Assembly (NCBI RefSeq): GCF_000382405.1
Contig: NZ_KB908271.1
Coordinates: forward strand, 1-64,000
Direction: 5' to 3'
Source: Mycobacterium sp. 141
GTDB taxonomy: Bacteria; Actinomycetota; Actinomycetes; Mycobacteriales; Mycobacteriaceae
Length of the DNA: 64,000 nt
Part shown: piece after piece, positions 25,279 to 34,352 of the stretch
Layout of the letters: the number at the start of each line of letters is the position of its first letter
How positions within the stretch are numbered: the first letter of the stretch is position 1
The notes under the pieces: model-generated
The model's database searches: none
Seen by the model: the letters and a program-made list of their open reading frames with translations, nothing else
Told to the model about the DNA's origin: nothing
Made by a program: the position numbers and the translations under genes

Positions 25279-26106
25279 ATGCCACCAGGTCCGCTGCCTG
25301 GTGTGTCGGCCGGTGTCAGTACCCTGGCAAGGGTGAGCGCGGGTGCCGTCCGAGCAGGGAAAACAACCCGTCCCAAGAAATGGGACACCGAGACGCACCT
25401 TGGCCTGGTTCGTCGCGCAAGACGCATGAATCGTGAACTGGCCCAAGCCTTTCCGCACGTGTACTGCGAGCTCGACTTCACCAACCCACTCGAGCTGGCC
25501 GTCGCCACCATCTTGTCGGCGCAGAGCACCGACAAGCGCGTCAACCTCACCACCCCGGCGTTGTTCCTCAAGTACCGCACAGCGCTGGACTACGCGCAGG
25601 CCGACCGTGCCGAGATGGAGGAACTGATCCGGCCGACCGGTTTCTACCGGAACAAGACCACCTCGCTCATCAGGTTGGGCCAGGAGCTGGTTGCCCGGTT
25701 CGACGGCGAGGTGCCGGCCACCATGGAAGAGCTGGTGACCCTGCCGGGTATCGGTCGCAAGACCGCCAACGTCATCCTGGGCAACGCCTTCGACATCCCG
25801 GGTATCACCGTTGACACCCACTTCGGTCGGCTGGTGCGACGGTGGCGCTGGACTGCCGAGGAAGACCCGGTCAAGGTCGAGTTCGCGGTCGGCGAGCTGA
25901 TCGAACGCAGCGAGTGGACGCTGCTCAGCCACCGCGTGATCTTTCACGGCCGTCGGGTCTGTCACGCGCGCAAACCAGCGTGCGGGGTGTGTGTGCTGGC
26001 CAAGGATTGCCCGTCGTTCGGCACCGGCCCCACCGATCCGCTCATCGCTGCTGCGCTGGTCAAAGGGCCGGAGACCGAACATCTGCTGGCACTGGCCGGG
26101 CTCTGA
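25279..26106 (+). CDS. nth: Endonuclease III (DNA glycosylase/AP lyase)
   Basis: A 275-aa enzyme for oxidised pyrimidines. The helix-hairpin-helix is LPGIGRKTANVILG with its catalytic lysine, and the catalytic aspartate lies in ITVDTHFGRL. The 4Fe-4S loop is CHARKPACGVCVLAKDC (C-x6-C-x2-C-x5-C). M. tuberculosis Nth is about 245 aa, so the first 30 residues from ATG 25279 (GAGG upstream) may be an extension; GTG at 25333 is an alternative start. It begins a run of nth, thioredoxin-like, NUDIX and marP. Confidence 0.93.
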   Translation: MPPGPLPGVSAGVSTLARVSAGAVRAGKTTRPKKWDTETHLGLVRRARRMNRELAQAFPHVYCELDFTNPLELAVATILSAQSTDKRVNLTTPALFLKYRTALDYAQADRAEMEELIRPTGFYRNKTTSLIRLGQELVARFDGEVPATMEELVTLPGIGRKTANVILGNAFDIPGITVDTHFGRLVRRWRWTAEEDPVKVEFAVGELIERSEWTLLSHRVIFHGRRVCHARKPACGVCVLAKDCPSFGTGPTDPLIAAALVKGPETEHLLALAGL

Positions 26107-26114
26107 GGCCGGTC

Positions 26115-26756
26115 ATGCGAGTCTCGACCCGGTGGACCATCGCGGTGCTTGTGGTCCTGGTGGCGTTGGGGACGGCGTTCTGGATGCAGATGCGTGACGT
26201 CCCGGCCACCGGTGTGGCACCGGCAACCGCTCGCGATCACCGCGACGCGGACACCCCGCAGGCCCTGGCGGGTCCGCGCGCTCAAGCAGCCTTGCCGCCG
26301 TGCCCGGCTCCCGGACCGGGGTCGGGGCCGCAGGCGCTGGCCGGCATCACGCTGCAGTGCGCCGGTGACGGCGCGCCGGTCGACGTGGCTCGCGCGCTCG
26401 CCGGCCGCACCGTGGTGCTGAACCTGTGGGCGTACTGGTGCGGGCCGTGCGCCGACGAACTGCCCGCGATGGCCGAGTATCAGCGTCGTTCCGGGGACGA
26501 TGTCCTGGTCGTCACGGTGCATCAGGACGAGAACGAGGCGGCCGGGCTGCTGCGGCTTGCCGACCTCGGTGTGCGGCTGCCGACCCTGCAGGACGGCCGT
26601 CGGCGCATCGCCGCCGCGCTGCGGGTACCCAACGTGATGCCTGCGACGGTGGTGCTGCGCGCGGACGGTAGCGTGGCCGGAATCCTGCCCCGGTCCTTCG
26701 CCAGCCCCGACGAGATCGCCGCGGCGGTCTCGGAGAAACTGGGTCCGCGAAATTAG
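26115..26756 (+). CDS. Membrane-anchored thioredoxin/TlpA-like protein (Rv3673c-like)
   Basis: A 213-aa protein with an N-terminal membrane anchor (residues about 8-25), a proline/alanine linker and a thioredoxin fold with active site WAYWCGPCADELP. It faces the periplasm and probably reduces or shuffles disulfides in exported proteins. ATG at 26115, 8 bp after nth. A Pro-Ala-rich stretch (PPCPAPGPGSGPQALAG) carries an extra cysteine, and another lies in ITLQCAGDG; these may form a structural disulfide. Confidence 0.85.
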   Translation: MRVSTRWTIAVLVVLVALGTAFWMQMRDVPATGVAPATARDHRDADTPQALAGPRAQAALPPCPAPGPGSGPQALAGITLQCAGDGAPVDVARALAGRTVVLNLWAYWCGPCADELPAMAEYQRRSGDDVLVVTVHQDENEAAGLLRLADLGVRLPTLQDGRRRIAAALRVPNVMPATVVLRADGSVAGILPRSFASPDEIAAAVSEKLGPRN

Positions 26757-26792
26757 GGCGAAGCTGCCGCGCGAGCAGATAGGAGCAGCGGG

Positions 26793-27569
26793 TTGACTTC
26801 CAGGCTCGACGAGCTGAATCCGGATGCCGCACCCGCGTGGCTGCGGCCCCTGGTGGACAACCTCGGCGGGGTGCCCGAGGCATATCGCCGGCGGGTGCCG
26901 CCGGACGTGTTGGCAAGCATCGTCGAGTTGGACAAACAGGCCGTCACGGCCGGTGTCCGGCGTGATGCCGCGGTGCTGGTGTTGTTCTCCGGGCCGGCCG
27001 ACGTCTCGGCGCCCCAGCTTCCCGGTGACGCCGATCTGTTGGTCACGGTTCGTGCCTCGACGCTGCGTCACCACGCCGGGCAGGCCGCTTTCCCCGGCGG
27101 CGCCACCGATCCCGTTGATGCCGGGCCGGTGTCTACCGCGTTCCGCGAAGCGTGGGAGGAAACCGGTATCGACACCGGACGGCTGCGTCCGCTGGCCACC
27201 CTGGAGCGCATGTTCATCCCGCCTTCGGGATTTCACGTCGTTCCGGTGCTGGCCTACTCACCGGATCCCGGTCCGGTGGCCGTCGTCGATCCCTCCGAGA
27301 CCGCGGTGGTCGCTCGGGTGCCGGTGCGCGCGTTCGTCAATCCGGAGAATCGGCTCATGGTCTGTCGGGAATCCGACACCCGGCGGTTCGCCGGCCCGGC
27401 GTTCCTGCTCAACGAGATGCTGGTGTGGGGCTTCACCGGGCAGGTCATCTCGGCCATCCTCGATGTCGCAGGCTGGGCGAAGCCGTGGAACACCGGCGAC
27501 GTACGGGAACTCGACGAGGCAATGGCGCTCGTCGGGCATCCGAACAGCTACGGTGAAGCGCAACGTTGA
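26793..27569 (+). CDS. NUDIX hydrolase, CoA-pyrophosphatase type (Rv3672c-like)
   Basis: A 258-aa protein with the CoA-diphosphatase-type NUDIX box, FPGGATDPVDAG followed by STAFREAWEETGI. The REAWEETG metal core is intact. Members cleave CoA or related dinucleotides to 4'-phosphopantetheine and 3',5'-ADP. TTG start at 26793 with AGGAG 7 nt upstream, which decides it. marP follows 11 bp after the stop. Confidence 0.85.
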   Translation: MTSRLDELNPDAAPAWLRPLVDNLGGVPEAYRRRVPPDVLASIVELDKQAVTAGVRRDAAVLVLFSGPADVSAPQLPGDADLLVTVRASTLRHHAGQAAFPGGATDPVDAGPVSTAFREAWEETGIDTGRLRPLATLERMFIPPSGFHVVPVLAYSPDPGPVAVVDPSETAVVARVPVRAFVNPENRLMVCRESDTRRFAGPAFLLNEMLVWGFTGQVISAILDVAGWAKPWNTGDVRELDEAMALVGHPNSYGEAQR

Positions 27570-27580
27570 ACTGGAAGTAG

Positions 27581-28768
27581 ATGACACCTTCGCTTTGGCT
27601 TGACCTCGCCATCATCGGCATCGCATTCATCGCCGCCATCTCCGGGTGGCGTTCCGGTGCGCTCGGCTCACTGCTGTCCTTCGTGGGCGTGGTGCTCGGC
27701 GCGGTGGCCGGCCTCCTGTTGGCCCCGCACATCGTCAGCCACCTCGACGGGGCGCGGACCAAGCTGTTCGCGTCCCTGTTCCTGATCTTGGCGCTCGTGG
27801 TGATCGGCGAGATCGCCGGTGTGGTGCTTGGTCGCGCGGTGCGCAGCGCGCTCCGTAATCCGCTGCTCCGGGTGTTCGACTCGGCGATCGGCGTAGCCCT
27901 GCAACTGGTTGCCGTGCTGGTCGCGGCCTATTTGCTGGCCACCCCGCTGACCTCGTCGGACCAGCCGAACCTGGCTGCGGCGGTTAAGGGTTCGCGGGTG
28001 CTGACCGAGGTGGACAGTGTCGCTCCGTCATGGTTGAAGTCGGTGCCGACGCGACTCTCCAGCCTGCTGGACACCTCGGGATTCGATGTGTTGCAGCCAT
28101 TCGGCCGCACCCCCATCGTCAACGTCGACGCCCCTGACGCGAGCCTGGCCAACGACGCGGTCGTCGCAGCCACCCGGCCGAGCGTCGTCAAGATCAAGGG
28201 CGTCGCACCGAGCTGCCAGAAGGTGCTGGAGGGCAGCGGATTTGTGGTGGCGCCCAACCGGGTGATGTCCAATGCGCACGTGGTGGCCGGGGCGGACAGC
28301 GTGACCGTCGAGGCCGACGGCAAATCCTACGACGCGAGCGTCGTGTCCTACGACCCCGACGCCGACATCTCCATCCTGGACGTGCCCAACCTGCCGGCCG
28401 CCCCTCTGAGCTTCGCCGAAGAGGCGGCCCCGCAGGGCACCGACGCGGTGGTGATGGGTTATCCGGGCGGCGGCGACTTTCTGGCCACTCCCGCGCGGGT
28501 CCGCGAGATCATCGAGCTCAAGGGTCCTGACATCTACCGGACCACCACCGTGACCCGTGAGGTCTACACGGTGCGGGGCACGGTGCGGCAGGGCAATTCG
28601 GGTGGACCGATGATCAACCGGGCCGGCAAGGTGCTGGGCGTGGTGTTCGGCGCGGCCGTCGACGACGCCGACACCGGGTTCGTTCTGACCGCGAAGGAAG
28701 TCGAGCAACAGTTGACCAAGATCGGCAATACCCAGCGGGTGACCACCGGGACCTGCATCAACCCGTGA
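27581..28768 (+). CDS. marP: Membrane serine protease MarP (acid resistance)
   Basis: A 395-aa protein. About four N-terminal membrane helices (residues 1-125, CvpA-like) are followed by a periplasmic chymotrypsin-like protease with His233 (SNAHVVAG), Asp262 (DADIS) and Ser340 (QGNSGGPM). Two cysteines (CQKV early in the protease domain and GTCINP at the end) match the disulfide known from M. tuberculosis MarP. MarP keeps cytoplasmic pH in acid by processing the peptidoglycan hydrolase RipA. ATG at 27581 with GGAAG upstream. Confidence 0.94.
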   Translation: MTPSLWLDLAIIGIAFIAAISGWRSGALGSLLSFVGVVLGAVAGLLLAPHIVSHLDGARTKLFASLFLILALVVIGEIAGVVLGRAVRSALRNPLLRVFDSAIGVALQLVAVLVAAYLLATPLTSSDQPNLAAAVKGSRVLTEVDSVAPSWLKSVPTRLSSLLDTSGFDVLQPFGRTPIVNVDAPDASLANDAVVAATRPSVVKIKGVAPSCQKVLEGSGFVVAPNRVMSNAHVVAGADSVTVEADGKSYDASVVSYDPDADISILDVPNLPAAPLSFAEEAAPQGTDAVVMGYPGGGDFLATPARVREIIELKGPDIYRTTTVTREVYTVRGTVRQGNSGGPMINRAGKVLGVVFGAAVDDADTGFVLTAKEVEQQLTKIGNTQRVTTGTCINP

Positions 28769-29776
28769 TCAGCGGTCGCCGAGCTGTGTGAGGAAGCTGC
28801 GCAGCTCCTCGTTGACCGTGTCCGGGTCCTCTTCGTGACCGAAATGCCCGATGTCGGCGAGTGACACGTAACGGCCGTGCGGAGCGTAGTGCTGGGTTCG
28901 GTAGACCGGATCGGCCAGCACGTACGGATCGGCGTCACCCCGCACGTGCAGCACGGGCACGTTGATCGGGCGCTTCATCGACCGCATGAACCGCCGGCCT
29001 TCACCGCGCAACTGGCTGCGCACCGCCCAGCGCTGGTACTCCAGCGCCGAATGAGCTGCGCCCGGAATCTGAATGGCCCGCCGCAGGTGTTGTACGGTCT
29101 CGGAGAAGTCTTGGCTGGCTTGCCATTTGGCGCCCGCCCGGCTGCGTACCAGACGCTCGAGTCCCGCGCCGTCGTGACGGGTCAACGCGTGTTCGGGCAA
29201 CATCGGCACCTGGTAGCGCATGAGTGAGGGCAGCAGGGCCCGTCCCTGGTCGCGGCGGGTCAGGGCCGACGCGCGCAGCGCCACCGGATGCGGCGAGCTG
29301 ACGAGGGCGATGGCGCGCACCACCCGCGGGTGCAGCACCGCCGTTGCCCAACACACCAGGCCACCGTCGGCGTGGCCCATCAGCGTCGCGGTCTTGTGAC
29401 CCAGCGCGCGCACCAGGCCGGCGGTGTCACCGGCCAGGGTCCAGCCGTCGTAGCCGCGCGGTGGCTTGTCGCTGTCGCCGTAGCCGCGCAGGTCGACCGC
29501 GACGACGCGGGCGTTGGGTAGTCCGGTGAGCTGATGCCGCCAGGACCACCAGAACGAGCCGAACCCGTGCAGCAGGATCACCAGGGGCCGGTCAGCGTCC
29601 GCGGTGTCCGAATTGCCGTCGTTCCCACGGTCGGGCTGCGAGCTCTCGCCCTCGTGTCCATGGTCGGGCTGCGAGCTCTCGCCCTCCACCACATGGAATC
29701 GAATGCCGTTGGCGTGCACCTGCAGGTGCCGCCATGGCCCGTCGATCCGGGTGATCGACGGGTCGGGCGGGGGCAC
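28769..29776 (-). CDS. ephE: Alpha/beta hydrolase EphE (epoxide-hydrolase family)
   Basis: A 335-aa alpha/beta hydrolase. The oxyanion motif is HGFGSFWW, the nucleophile elbow GHADGG has aspartate as expected for epoxide hydrolases, and the catalytic histidine lies in DIGHFGHEEDP. Residues about 33-55 hold an unusual insert from a 33-bp repeat (see 29629-29686). The GTG start shares one base with the stop of the holin-like gene (TAGTG), so the two are coupled. The natural substrate is unknown. It converges on marP with no gap. Confidence 0.88.
   Translation of the reverse strand: MPPPDPSITRIDGPWRHLQVHANGIRFHVVEGESSQPDHGHEGESSQPDRGNDGNSDTADADRPLVILLHGFGSFWWSWRHQLTGLPNARVVAVDLRGYGDSDKPPRGYDGWTLAGDTAGLVRALGHKTATLMGHADGGLVCWATAVLHPRVVRAIALVSSPHPVALRASALTRRDQGRALLPSLMRYQVPMLPEHALTRHDGAGLERLVRSRAGAKWQASQDFSETVQHLRRAIQIPGAAHSALEYQRWAVRSQLRGEGRRFMRSMKRPINVPVLHVRGDADPYVLADPVYRTQHYAPHGRYVSLADIGHFGHEEDPDTVNEELRSFLTQLGDR
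29629..29686 (-). repeat. 25-bp direct repeat, period 33 bp, inside ephE
   Basis: A 25-bp unit (29629-29653 and 29662-29686) containing TCGGGCTGCGAGCTCTCGCC is repeated in frame 11 codons apart. It gives two GESSQPDxG segments in the variable N-terminus of EphE. The copies are identical, which points to recent slippage. Confidence 0.85.
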
Positions 29777-30297
29777 TACCAGCCCGATGGGTCGGTCGGG
29801 GTCGGTTTGGCCTGTGCCGCCTCGGCCGTGGCCAGCGCTGCGGGCTTGTCGTGCCCGGGTGTCAGTGCCTCACGGGTCTCTTTCACCGATTCGATGGTCT
29901 GCCGCGGTCCGCGAATGCGTCGCACCTTGAGGAAGCCGAACAGTGCCAGTGCCACGGTGGTCAGCACCATGATCCCGAACACGATCAGGAACGCCGCCCA
30001 GCGGTACAGCCAGGTGTCGAGCAGTTCCGCCACGAAGAAGAAGAAAAAGAAGGTCGAGTAGAACAGCACGACCAGCGCGGCGATGAAGAAGATGCTGCCG
30101 GTCAGGCCTTTCTTCACGTCGCGGGTGATCTCGGCCTTTGCCAGTGCCACCTCGGCGCGAACCAGTGTCGAGACCTGAGCGGTCGCATCTTTGACCAGAT
30201 CGCCGATAGACGGGTCGGGCTTGGGCGCATGTGGATCTACCAGCGGGATCGAAGTTACCGTTGCCGGAATGCCGGTCCTGCGGTCGCCGATGGTCAC
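29776..30297 (-). CDS. Holin-X-like membrane protein (Rv3669-like)
   Basis: A 173-aa protein matching the actinobacterial putative Holin-X family. An amphipathic helix (IGDLVKDATAQVSTLVRAEVALAKAEI) precedes two adjacent membrane helices (one with the run YSTFFFFFFVAELL) and a charged tail. Despite the name, a lytic role is not established and the gene is chromosomal core. GTG at 30297 with GGAGGAAG upstream. It is coupled to ephE. Confidence 0.8.
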   Translation of the reverse strand: MTIGDRRTGIPATVTSIPLVDPHAPKPDPSIGDLVKDATAQVSTLVRAEVALAKAEITRDVKKGLTGSIFFIAALVVLFYSTFFFFFFVAELLDTWLYRWAAFLIVFGIMVLTTVALALFGFLKVRRIRGPRQTIESVKETREALTPGHDKPAALATAEAAQAKPTPTDPSGW

Positions 30298-30467
30298 AGA
30301 AGCTTCCTCCCCGGGTCCGACGCCTGGTCGCCGTGATGTCGATGTCGTCGCGGTTCATGTTGCCATGCGGTGGCTCGGATAACGATGCCGGCCGACGTGT
30401 CTGGGCCCAAGCTAGGATGCGGGTAACCCTTGGGGTGCGCGGGTCGGGCCCGTCGATCGGAGGACAC

Positions 30468-31160
30468 TTGGCGAGCAGACACCGCCGGAAGTTTGTTGTC
30501 GGGACATTGATCCTCGCGCTGGTCGCGTTGCTCACACCGGGCGTTGCACACGCCGATCCGGTGGTGCTCGGCGGAGGTTCGGGCATCGTGATCGATGGCG
30601 ACACGTTTTGCACGCTCACCACCATCGGGCATGACAATGCCGGCAGGCTGATCGGCTTCACCTCGGCACACTGCGGCGGTCCGGGTGCAACAGTTGCGGC
30701 CGAGGACGCGACCGGCGCCGGACAGCTCGGCACCATGGTCGCCGGCAACGAGATGCTCGACTACGCGGTGATCCAGTTCGACCCGCAGAAGGTCACGCCG
30801 ACCAACAACGTGAGCGGTTTCCAGATCGACGGCCTCGGCCCGGATCCGGTGTTCGGCCAGATCGCCTGCAAACTGGGCCGCACGACTGGCTATTCGTGCG
30901 GCGTCACGTGGGGGCCAGGGCAGGACCCGGGGACCATCGTCAACCAGGTGTGCGGTCAGCCCGGCGATTCCGGCGCGCCCGTCACGGTGGACAACAAGCT
31001 GGTGGGCATGCTGCACGGCGCCTACACCGACGATCTGCCGACCTGCGTGGTCAAGTTCGTGCCGCTGCACACGCCCGCGGTGACGATGTCGTTCAACACG
31101 CAGCTCGCCGACATCGCCGCCAAGAACCGGCCCGGCACCGGTTTCGTGCCCGTCTCCTGA
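30468..31160 (+). CDS. Secreted chymotrypsin-like serine protease (Rv3668c-like)
   Basis: A 230-aa exported protease. The signal peptide (hydrophobic VVGTLILALVALLTPGVAHA) ends at AHA-D. The mature domain has catalytic His in SAHCGG, Asp in MLDYAVIQFD and Ser in QPGDSGAPV, plus paired cysteines. TTG at 30468 is chosen because GGAGG lies 5 nt upstream; an ATG at 30417 in the same frame lacks this. It is a small S1-type peptidase of the actinobacterial kind with unknown targets. The acs stop is 14 bp away on the other strand. Confidence 0.85.
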   Translation: MASRHRRKFVVGTLILALVALLTPGVAHADPVVLGGGSGIVIDGDTFCTLTTIGHDNAGRLIGFTSAHCGGPGATVAAEDATGAGQLGTMVAGNEMLDYAVIQFDPQKVTPTNNVSGFQIDGLGPDPVFGQIACKLGRTTGYSCGVTWGPGQDPGTIVNQVCGQPGDSGAPVTVDNKLVGMLHGAYTDDLPTCVVKFVPLHTPAVTMSFNTQLADIAAKNRPGTGFVPVS

Positions 31161-31174
31161 TCCCCGGGTCGGCG

Positions 31175-33136
31175 TTACTTGCTGGCGCGGATGGCCTCGA
31201 ACACGCTGGGGTCGAGCAACGTCGAGGTGTCGCCGAGCTCGCGGCCCTCGGCGACGTCGCGCAGCAGGCGGCGCATGATCTTGCCGCTGCGGGTCTTCGG
31301 GAGCTCGGGCACCACGTGGATCTCGCGTGGCTTGGCGATCGGTGAGATCTCCGTGGCCACCTGGACGCGTAGCTCCTCGATCATGTTCGCGGCGCCGCCA
31401 TGGGCGCTTTCCTTGAGGATGACGAAGGCGCAGATGGCTTGGCCGGTGGTCTCGTCAGACGCGCCGACGACGGCGGCCTCGGCGACACCGGAATGCCCGA
31501 CGAGCGCCGATTCCACTTCTGCGGTCGAGATGCGGTGGCCCGAGATGTTCATGACGTCGTCGATGCGGCCGAGCACCCAGATGTTGCCGTCAGAGTCGTA
31601 GCGCGCGCCGTCACCGGCGAAATACCAGCCCTGCTCGGCAAACCGCGACCAGTAGGTCTCCTTGAACCGCTCCGGATCACCCCAGATGCCGCGCAGCATG
31701 GCCGGCCACGGCTGATCCAGCACCAGGTATCCCGTGACGTGCTCGGCTTCGTCGGCGCCGGGCACCAGCTCGTTGCCGTTGTCGTCGACGATCTTGGCCG
31801 CGATACCCGGCAGCGGGGTCATCGCCGAACCGGGCTTGGCGGCCGTCACGCCCGGTAGCGGGGAGATCATGATCGATCCGGTCTCGGTCTGCCACCACGT
31901 GTCCACGATCGGGGTGCGGTTGCCTCCGATGAACTCCCGGTACCAGCGCCACGCCTCGGGATTGATGGGCTCGCCGACCGAACCCAACAGCCGCAGGCTG
32001 GTCAGGTCGTGGCTCTCGGGCAGCACGCGACCCCACTTCATGAACGTGCGGATCAGCGTCGGTGCCGTGTAATAGATTGTGACACCGTACTTTTCGATGA
32101 TCTCGAAATGTCGGTGCATGGTGGGTGACGCAGGGGTGCCCTCGTAGACCACCTGCGTGGCACCGTTGGCCAGCGGGCCGTAGACGATGTAGGTGTGCCC
32201 GGTAACCCAGCCGATATCGGCTGTGCACCAGTACACGTCAGTTTCGGGCTTGATGTCGAAGACGTAGTAGTGGGTGTAGGCGGCCTGGGTCACGAACCCG
32301 CCCGAGGTGTGCACGATGCCCTTGGGTTTGCCGGTGGTACCCGACGTGTACAGCAGGAACAGCGGCTGCTCGGCGTCGAACGCTTCCGGGGTGTGCTCAG
32401 GCGATGCGTTGTCCACCGTCTCGTGCCACCACAGGTCCCGGTTCGGGTGCCAGTCGACGTCAATCCCGGTGCGCCGCACCACGAGAACGTTCTGCACCGA
32501 CGGTTGGTCGGCGACCGCCTCGTCGACCGCGGACTTCAACGCCGCGGCCGCCCCGCGGCGGTACTGCCCATCGGTGGTGATGACGAGCTTGACTTGCGCA
32601 TCTTCGACGCGGGCCCGCAATGCGCTGGCGGAGAACCCGGCGAAGACGACGCTGTGCATGACACCCAGCCGCGCACATGCCAGCATCGCGACGATGGCCT
32701 CCGGAACCATGGGCATATAGATGGCGACCCGGTCACCGGCGGTCAGCCCGAGATCGGTCAGTGCGTTGGCCGCACGGCACACCTCGTCCTTGAGTTGGGC
32801 GTAGGTGACGTCGCGCGCATCGTCGATCGGTTCGCCGACCCAGTGGATCGCGACCCGATCGCCGTTGCCGGCTTCGACGTGCCGGTCGACACAGTTGTAG
32901 GCGACGTTGAGCTTGCCGCCGACGAACCACTTCGCGAACGGAGCCTCCGACCAGTCCAGTACCTCGGTGAACGGGGTCTGCCAGGACAGCCGGTTGGCCT
33001 GATCAGCCCAGAACGCGAGCCGGTCCTGCTCGGCCGCGGCATACAAGTCGCCCGTCGCATTGGCGTTGGCCGCGAAGTCGGCGGGCGGGGGATAGGCTGA
33101 CGGAGCTTCGGCATGCGTCACTGACGGGTTCGACAT
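31175..33136 (-). CDS. acs: Acetyl-CoA synthetase (AMP-forming)
   Basis: A 653-aa enzyme making acetyl-CoA from acetate, ATP and CoA through acetyl-AMP. Motifs are YTSGTTGKPKG (ATP), YWCTADIGWVTGHTYIVYGPL, WWQTETGS, and the C-terminal KTRSGKIMRR with the lysine that is acetylated for control in many bacteria. Length matches the family (about 650). ATG at 33136 (MSNPSV). In mycobacteria Acs is acetylated by a cAMP-activated acetyltransferase, which would tie it to the cAMP system here. It stands alone, divergent from the Fic-like gene. Confidence 0.95.
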   Translation of the reverse strand: MSNPSVTHAEAPSAYPPPADFAANANATGDLYAAAEQDRLAFWADQANRLSWQTPFTEVLDWSEAPFAKWFVGGKLNVAYNCVDRHVEAGNGDRVAIHWVGEPIDDARDVTYAQLKDEVCRAANALTDLGLTAGDRVAIYMPMVPEAIVAMLACARLGVMHSVVFAGFSASALRARVEDAQVKLVITTDGQYRRGAAAALKSAVDEAVADQPSVQNVLVVRRTGIDVDWHPNRDLWWHETVDNASPEHTPEAFDAEQPLFLLYTSGTTGKPKGIVHTSGGFVTQAAYTHYYVFDIKPETDVYWCTADIGWVTGHTYIVYGPLANGATQVVYEGTPASPTMHRHFEIIEKYGVTIYYTAPTLIRTFMKWGRVLPESHDLTSLRLLGSVGEPINPEAWRWYREFIGGNRTPIVDTWWQTETGSIMISPLPGVTAAKPGSAMTPLPGIAAKIVDDNGNELVPGADEAEHVTGYLVLDQPWPAMLRGIWGDPERFKETYWSRFAEQGWYFAGDGARYDSDGNIWVLGRIDDVMNISGHRISTAEVESALVGHSGVAEAAVVGASDETTGQAICAFVILKESAHGGAANMIEELRVQVATEISPIAKPREIHVVPELPKTRSGKIMRRLLRDVAEGRELGDTSTLLDPSVFEAIRASK

Positions 33137-33254
33137 AGGTGTGAGCCTAGTCACCAAACGTTGCATGGGCGTTGGAGACTCACATCGCCGTCGGTTGGGC
33201 GGCGTCCCTGCTGCGCCAAACCGACGGAATAGCGGTCGGCTAGCGTATGTGGGC

Positions 33255-34019
33255 GTGAGCCAACGCGGGGAACCGAGCAATGCCGATCCGCTCGCGCCCT
33301 TGGCTGAGCTGCCTGGCGTGGCCGAGGCATGCGACGAGGCCAGGGCGGCGCTGGGACGGGCGCACCGGCATCGATTCAACCTGCGGGGCTGGCCGCAGAC
33401 TGCCGGTGAAGCCGCGATGCGGGCGGCTCGGGCCTCGGCCGTACTCGACGGTGGATCCATCCAGTTGGCGGCCGACGGTCAACCCGATCCGGTGACCGCC
33501 GGCGCGATCCGGGTGGCTGAGGCGCTGGAGGGCGGGGCGACGACGCTGGTCGGGGTGTGGCAACGCGCGCCGTTGCAGGCACTGGCCCGCCTGCATGCGC
33601 TGGCCGCCGCGGATCTCACAGACGAAGAACACCTCGGCCGGCCGCGGGCGGACTCCGCCGTCGCGCACCGGTTGGAGCTGCTCGCCGAAATCCTGACCGG
33701 TGGCTCGCGGGTGCCCGCGCCCATTCTCGCGGCCGTCGCCCACGGCGAACTGTTGACCTTAGAGCCGTTCGGCACCGCCGACGGAGTGGTGGCCCGCGGA
33801 TTGTCACGACTGGTGACGATCGCCAGCGGCTTGGACCCGCACGGCCTCGGCGTGCCCGAGGTGCACTGGATGAAGAAGTCGGGCGATTACCGCGCTGCCG
33901 CACGGGGATTCGCGTCGGGAACTCCCGACGGGCTGACCGCATGGCTGCTGCTGAGTTCTGAAGCTCTACACGCCGGCGCGCGGGAGGCGTTGCAGATCGC
34001 CCAGTCTGCCGCGGGTTGA
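33255..34019 (+). CDS. Degenerate Fic-like protein (Rv3662c-like)
   Basis: A 254-aa helical protein in the position of Rv3662c. It reads like a Fic domain that has lost its active site. The segment AHGELLTLEPFGTADGVVAR lines up with the Fic core (E..IHPF.DGNGR..R), but the catalytic His is Glu, and the GNGR anion loop is replaced by TADGVVAR. ARASAVLDGGS near residue 66 resembles the S/T-x-x-x-E/D-G inhibitory helix of Fic proteins. If the match holds, AMP transfer is impossible and a binding or scaffold role remains. GTG start. The Fic link is my inference. Confidence 0.7.
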   Translation: MSQRGEPSNADPLAPLAELPGVAEACDEARAALGRAHRHRFNLRGWPQTAGEAAMRAARASAVLDGGSIQLAADGQPDPVTAGAIRVAEALEGGATTLVGVWQRAPLQALARLHALAAADLTDEEHLGRPRADSAVAHRLELLAEILTGGSRVPAPILAAVAHGELLTLEPFGTADGVVARGLSRLVTIASGLDPHGLGVPEVHWMKKSGDYRAAARGFASGTPDGLTAWLLLSSEALHAGAREALQIAQSAAG

Positions 34020-34045
34020 GGGCTTCTCAACAATCCCTCCGGCAA

Positions 34046-34346
34046 TGTAAAGCGGGCGGCGTTCCGAACTGTGTTCGGCGCGCCGCCCGCTAGCACGGAT
34101 TCCGGTTACCAAGCGTGCAATATAGGTCGCGTGGGTGGCCTCGGCGTTCTTGCGATGCGCTGCGAATGCAACCTCACCCAAGAGGCCGTCGTATTCGTCC
34201 GCTTCTCGCAATCACGCAGGCCCGCAACACTTTTGCCTATTCCGCGGCGTGTGCTCCGCGTGGGTGCCGGGACCCGTGCTAGGGAGCCTGGTTCAGGAGA
34301 TTTAGCCTTCTCTTCTGGCTATACCTTGGCTTCTCCAAGCTTCCGT
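34046..34346 (-). ncRNA. ms1: Ms1 (MTS2823) small RNA that binds core RNA polymerase
   Basis: The Rv3661-Rv3662c gap is where M. tuberculosis encodes MTS2823, the homologue of M. smegmatis Ms1. Ms1 is a 6S-like RNA of about 300 nt that binds core RNA polymerase in stationary phase. Here a consensus-like promoter (34353-34381) and a strong terminator hairpin (34051-34091) on the minus strand frame about 300 nt, the expected size. No protein-coding frame fits the interval. Ends are estimated from promoter and hairpin. Identification rests on position, size, strand and signals, not on an alignment. Confidence 0.75.
34051..34091 (-). terminator. Ms1 terminator hairpin
   Basis: A perfect 11-bp stem AGCGGGCGGCG/CGCCGCCCGCT (34051-34061 with 34081-34091) encloses a second 6-bp stem CCGAAC/GTTCGG. 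On the minus strand it is followed by TTTACATTG. It also lies just after the stop of the plus-strand Fic-like gene and may serve both. Confidence 0.75.
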
Positions 34347-34352
34347 GGTTCC

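Noticed and set aside
29776..30297. Holin-like gene as evidence of a prophage
   Set aside because: It is a conserved chromosomal gene coupled to ephE, with no phage genes nearby.
34062..34211. Minus-strand frame of 81 codons across the Ms1 region
   Set aside because: It runs through the terminator hairpin and the end of the Fic-like gene, has no ribosome-binding site and lies inside the Ms1 RNA.
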